A stretch of 10,729 nt of DNA, taken from the NCBI GenBank assembly GCA_026770585.1, contig MU646308.1, positions 993,005 through 1,003,733 of the forward strand. Reading direction: 5' to 3'. Position numbers and translations under genes: made by a program. Each line of letters starts with the position of its first letter. Positions within the stretch are counted from its first letter, which is position 1. The notes below the pieces were generated by a model. That model had not been told where the DNA came from. It worked only from the letters and a program-made list of their open reading frames with translations, and did no database searches. This document shows positions 1-5,214 of this stretch, piece by piece. Origin of the DNA: Baffinella frigidus. Taxonomy: Eukaryota; Cryptophyceae; Cryptomonadales; Baffinellaceae.

Positions 1-92
1 ACCCTAAACCCTAAACCCTAAACCCTAAACCCTAAACCCTAAACCCTAAACCCTAAACCCTAAACCCTAAACCCTAAACCCTAAACCCTAAA
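1..92. repeat. Telomeric repeat array (CCCTAAA)n
   Basis: About 13 uninterrupted CCCTAAA units. This is the C-rich strand of the plant/algal-type TTTAGGG telomere, oriented as expected at the left end of a chromosome. Perfect units occur only here; later tracts are degenerate. It is consistent with a true chromosome end or immediately subterminal DNA. Confidence 0.93.
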
Positions 93-208
93 CCCCAAAA
101 CCTTCCTCAACCCTAAACCCTAAACCCCAAAACCTTCCTAAACCCTAAACCCTAAACCCTAAACCCTAAACCCTAAACCCTAAACCCTGAACCCTAAACC
201 TTAAAACC
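93..208. repeat. Variant telomeric tract
   Basis: CCCTAAA units interrupted twice by the same variant block, CCCCAAAACCTTCCT, at about 93-107 and 125-139. The twice-used variant suggests a short higher-order repeat just inside the terminal array. Confidence 0.8.
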
Positions 209-418
209 TTAAATCCCGCGAGGTTGGAACACCTTATCCTGGTCGTTTAGATGGACTATATCCGTGAAGGTCCGTCATCCGCACGGTCCTCCAACCCTTA
301 TCCAGCGGTTAATGGGAGCACACGAACCGGCTGACCACCTCCGACCCTCGTGACCAACTCTCTCAACGGCCCCTCTCTCAGTAAAATCCTAAGCCCTAAA
401 CCCTAAACCCTAACCCTC
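209..418 (+). repeat. Patchwork of channel-gene intron and exon scraps
   Basis: Unique-looking DNA between telomeric tracts. Positions about 271-390 match 2348-2455, the 3' part of the intron before the post-S6 exon. Positions 229-244 resemble the acceptor region before the S6 exon (AACACCTTATCC). Positions about 276-290 resemble the start of the pore exon (ATCCGCACGGT). Positions 246-256 carry one TTTAGATGGAC unit, the minisatellite found at the far right end. No open exon is retained. It looks like a rearranged fragment of the downstream gene. Confidence 0.6.
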
Positions 419-805
419 AACTCCCTACAGGCGGACGGGGAGATTTACGCAACGTGCACGCCCGGGTAAACCCGAAACCCTAAACCCTAAACCCCGAACC
501 CCAAACCCCAAAACCCTAAACCCCAAACCCTAAACCCCAAACCCAAAACCCGAAACCCCAAGCCCCAAACCCTAAACTTGAAACGCGAAACGCGAAACCC
601 AAGACCCGAAACCCTAAACCCTAAACCCGAAACCCTAATCCCCCAAACCCGAAACCCTGAAACCCCAATCCCTCAACCCCTATCCCTAAACCCCAGCCCC
701 CAAACCCCAAACCCTCAACCCAAACCCGAATCCCTAAACCCTCAACCCTAATCCCTAAATCCAAACCCTAAACCCAAACCTTACACCCAAAACCCGAACC
801 CTTCA
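419..805. repeat. Degenerate interstitial telomeric repeat
   Basis: Mostly decayed CCCTAAA units (CCCGAAA, CCCCAAA, CCCTCAA variants), dense from about 469, all in left-telomere polarity. It lies directly upstream of the first recognisable channel exon and ends at that exon's acceptor. No coding potential seen. Confidence 0.85.
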
Positions 806-811
806 ACGCAG

Positions 812-866
812 GTGGTGGTTCATCCGCACGGTGCTCCAATCCTTCGGCGAGTTCTCGCTCGATCAG
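812..866 (+). CDS. Exon: channel pore helix, copy 1
   Basis: Starts after the acceptor AACGCAG and ends before GTCCGT. After one leading base it reads [19 protein letters not shown] Phe-Gly-Glu-Phe motif after an amphipathic helix is typical of the pore helix and filter entrance in the ion-transport superfamily (TRP, polycystin, voltage-gated). It ends in phase 0, matching the S6 exon at 1685. This copy has the good acceptor; the second copy has the good donor. Confidence 0.62.
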
Positions 867-3800
867 GTCCGTTCAAGGGTCAAAGGGGTGTAAACACTGT
901 TGTAAAAGGTTTTAAATCTTATAAAAATGTTGTAGAATTGTTGTAATTTTTTTAAAACGGTGTACAATGTTTGAAAATGTTGTAGAGGTTGATGGTGGTT
1001 CATCCGCACGGTGCTCCAATCCATGGGCGAGTTCTCGCTCGATCAGGTATGTGGAAGAGTTTTTTATAACGATAAAACGAAACAAGGTTGTCAAAATGTG
1101 TAAAAGTTAAAAGTTTTGACAGGGTGCAAACTGGTTTAAAAGGCTGTCAAGTATTTTTTAATTGTGCAAAGGCTGTAAAACGTTTTTTAACGCACCGTTT
1201 CGATTTTCGTGGTACAAATGAAGTCCGCGCGATCGTCCCTTCAGAGAGTGCTCTCGCTCAAGCAGGACGCACCCTAGACCCTAAACCATAAACCATAAAC
1301 CATAAACCATAAACCATAAACCATAAACCATAAACCCTAAGTCATAAACCCTAAACCCTAAACTCTAAACCCTAAACCCTGAACCCTGAACCCTAAACCC
1401 TAAACCCCAAACCCTCTACTCGAATACCCTATAAACCCTAACCCTGAACCTAAACCCTAAACCCTAAACCCTAAACCCTAACCCTGAAACCTAAACCCGA
1501 AACCCTAAACCATGAATCCTAAACCCCAAACCCTGAACCCTGAACCTTAATAATAGAGCCAGGTCCCCCTAACCTTTCAACCCCAACCCCTTGACCCCGA
1601 TCCCCAAACCCTAAACGCTCAGCCCCACACCCTGAACCCTGAACCCTAAACCGAAAACCTTATCCAACCGAACACCTTATCCAGATGACCAACTTCGTCA
1701 GCATCTTCTGGATCGGTGTGGTTTTCGTCACTTTCAACCTCGTCCTCTTCAACCTGCTTATCGCGCTCATGTAAGCGCACACCTGTTCGCAACGCTTTGC
1801 GTAAGAATCCTGATAATGCAACGCTTCGTGTCAGCATCGTGTTTTTCGTTACTTTTACCCTTATCCTCTTCAACCTCTTCATCGCGACCTCCTTATCGAT
1901 ATGCGCTGATGTAAGCGCACACCCGTTTCTAGTTACGTGTGCATGTTTTGAAGAGTCAGGATCTGGCCTGGTTGGACACTACCCGGATCCTTTTACCGGA
2001 TCCATTCTGCGAACAAGCCAGGTACCGGATCCAAACCGGATCCAAACCGGATCCAAATCGGATCCAAACCGGATCCAGAGGGGGGGGCCTGAAACCAAAA
2101 CATTGTTTTGGTATCTGTGCGTCGGTCGAGATTACTTGGCGGCGACGATCCTCAATCCCTGAACCCTACTGGGAGTGCGTCCCACTGCTGCCCGATCCTG
2201 CCAACCGCCGCCCTATCCTGCAAACCGCCGCCCTATCCTGCCAACCGCCGCCCTATCCTGCCAACTGCCGCCCTATCCTACCAACCGCCGCTCTATCCTG
2301 CCAACCGCCGCCCTATTCTACCAACCCCCGCCCTATCCTGCCAGCTTAACGGTCCTCCCATCCTTATCCGGCGGTTAATGGGGACACAAGAACCGCGTGA
2401 CCACCTCCGACCCTCGTGACCAACTCTCGCAAAAGGCCTCTCTCTCAGGAAAGACCAACCCTCAACCTGGAAACAGGTCCTCGACGTTTGAGCGGATCCA
2501 GATCCAGTCTGAAAGACAGTGGATGATCAACCACTACAACTCGACAAACGAGTATCTCCGATTCGCTATGGCGCTCCCCTCTCCTCTCAACGTAACCCTC
2601 TCCCTCTCCACAGACTTGAGTAATACCGATACCCGATACCCGAAACCCGAAATCCGATACCCGAAATCCGATACCCGAAACCCGATACCCGAAAACCGAA
2701 ACACGAAACACGATACCCGAAACTCGACCAACGAGTACCTACGATTCGCCATGGCGCTCCCCTCGCCGCTCAACGCAACCCCGATACCCGAAACCCGAAA
2801 TCTGAAAATCGATACCCGAAACCCGAAGCCCTAAACCCTCAACCTTAAACCCTAAACCCGACACCCCAAAACCCAAAACCTGAAACCCAACACTGAAAAA
2901 TATAAAAGACTAAATTGAAAAAAATGACTTTCAATTAAAATGATAATGATAATAAACAGGTTGCGGGGATCTTCTTGGAGATCATGAAGTTCCTCTACTA
3001 CTGCACGTCAAAAAAGAACCGCGAGCGCCTTCAGCACGTCTTCTGCGGTTTTACGTGGAGCCGCTCCGGTACCATAATGATGATAGTAATATATATAATT
3101 TTTAAAATATGTATATATATAGATATATAGATATATAGACATATAGATATATAGATATATAGATATATAGATATATAGATATATATATACACACGCATAT
3201 ATATATATATTATGTGAAACCTATAATATATACACATAATAATATAATATAATATAATATAATATAATATAATATAATATAGTATAATATAGTATAATAT
3301 AATATCTACTACTGCACGTCAAAAAAGAACCGCGAGCGCCTCGAGCACGTCTTCTGCGGTTTCACGTGGAGCCGCTCAGGCAAACACAATCACAACGAAC
3401 AATAATCAATAATAATGATAATAATAACATGTAATTTTTGATCTATAATATGTGAACATATATATATATATATACATAATAAAATTAAATAATATCTGCT
3501 ACTGCACGTCAAAAAAGAACCGCGGGCGCCTCGAGCACGTCTTCTACGGCTTCACGTGGAGCCGTTCATGTACCACCATGATAATAATAATATGCAATTT
3601 TTGATATACATATACATAATATATACGCTCTACTTTTATCATACACTCCCTTCCCGGTACAAAAGCGCGTCCCTTAATACTAACGTGCAATCCCCAACAG
3701 CCAAAATATCGCGCCAGCTACACAGAGGGCTACGACGGGATTTCCGGGCACTCAGTGCCCGAGTTTCCGTTACCTTATCCGTAGGAACCCCCCTATGCCC

Positions 3801-5130
3801 CTACGGGTTGCCTACCGTAGGGTCCTAGGTCTTATCGAATCTGGTCCCCTCGAAATGAGAAGACCTCATCCGGGAACATGTTCAATTCAAAATAAAATTG
3901 CCTATCAAACCGGATTATGGCCCTGATTAAATTCACTTGGGGCCCTAATTGATTAACCTTCGTCCAACTCCTACAAACAAATAGGGATTCATTTTATTTT
4001 AAATTAAATGTGTCCCCGGATTAGACCGGAAGTTGATTCCCCGCGTTTTGTGGTACATCCCCGTCAACTTTTGCAAAAGTTGGCGCAAATTTCAAAGAAT
4101 TTTTGCCTAAAGTTGACGCAAATTTCAAGAAATTTGCTTCGAGCTGCTGTAGGGCAGGGTGCCTCCCCATCCTCGAAACGTTTTGTTTTTCACGTCACGG
4201 CACCTCTCCAGCCCCCAACCGTTGGAAAATCCTTGTTACGACGCCTCTCCATCCCCGAAACGTTGCGATTTAACGGCTCTTCGCCCCCCAACAGTTGCGA
4301 TTTTCCTATCACGGAACCGATCCTGGGACGAGGAACCGAGGAACGAGGACCCCGAGCTTTCGAGGTCAGCCTCCCCCCGCGGAAGTTGACTAATTATCGG
4401 TTGACTAATTATGTTTAAGTTGACTAATTATCGGTTGACTAATTGTGTTTTCCTGCTGCGAACCAACCCCGATCGGAACAGGTCTCGTCCTGGTACAACA
4501 TTTGTAATTTTTAGGATCAGTCAACCGTCTCGTTTTCGGGGGGCTCTCGTTCGCGTCTCTCCCCCTCCCGAGAGACACCCGAAAGTTGACTGATTCTCGC
4601 TTTTCCACGTACAGAGTTGACTGATTCTCGCTTTTCCACGTACAAACCCTGCGCGGTTTAGTCAACCTCGTCTCGGTTTAGTCAACCCACAGGGGTGCTT
4701 CGAGAAACCCCTAAACCCTAACCTAAACCCTAAACCCTGAACCCTGAACCCTAAGCCCAAAACGCTCGGGTTAGTCAACCGCCGTTCTCGTTCGCAGCTC
4801 TCAATTTAGTCAACTTCGTAGCTCGTTTTAGTCCACCATCAAGCCCGGCTTAGTCAACTAACAGGGGCGCGTAACTCCGTTTGGTCAACACGCGTTCTGG
4901 CGCCTGCCCGAGCGTTCCACGGTCTGGTCCTAAAAAATACAAAGAGTCTTCGGCGTAGCCCGCGTGCCCCATGATTCCAGTACATCCCCTTGAAAATTTA
5001 CCCAAGAAAATTTCCGATGTGCCTCTGAGTTGGCTCCAGGGTGGTGCCTGAATGAGCTGTTCCGTTTCGCGTGCGCAGTTCGCAGACGGAGAGGCGGGAG
5101 CAAGCAATATATATATATATACATACATAC

Positions 5131-5214
<84 letters not shown>

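Noticed and set aside
2191-2343. CRISPR-like regular repeats
   Set aside because: Units are contiguous with no unique spacers, in a eukaryotic intron context; a minisatellite explains them.
2108-2419. Pro/Ala/Leu repeat proteins in three + frames
   Set aside because: The 20 bp minisatellite is not a multiple of three and stays open in all frames; no other coding support.
2445-2834. Minus-strand ORFs rich in FRVSxFGYRVS
   Set aside because: They read the complement of the degenerate GATACCCGAAACCC repeat; the + strand exon in the same place has splice signals and silent-site evidence.
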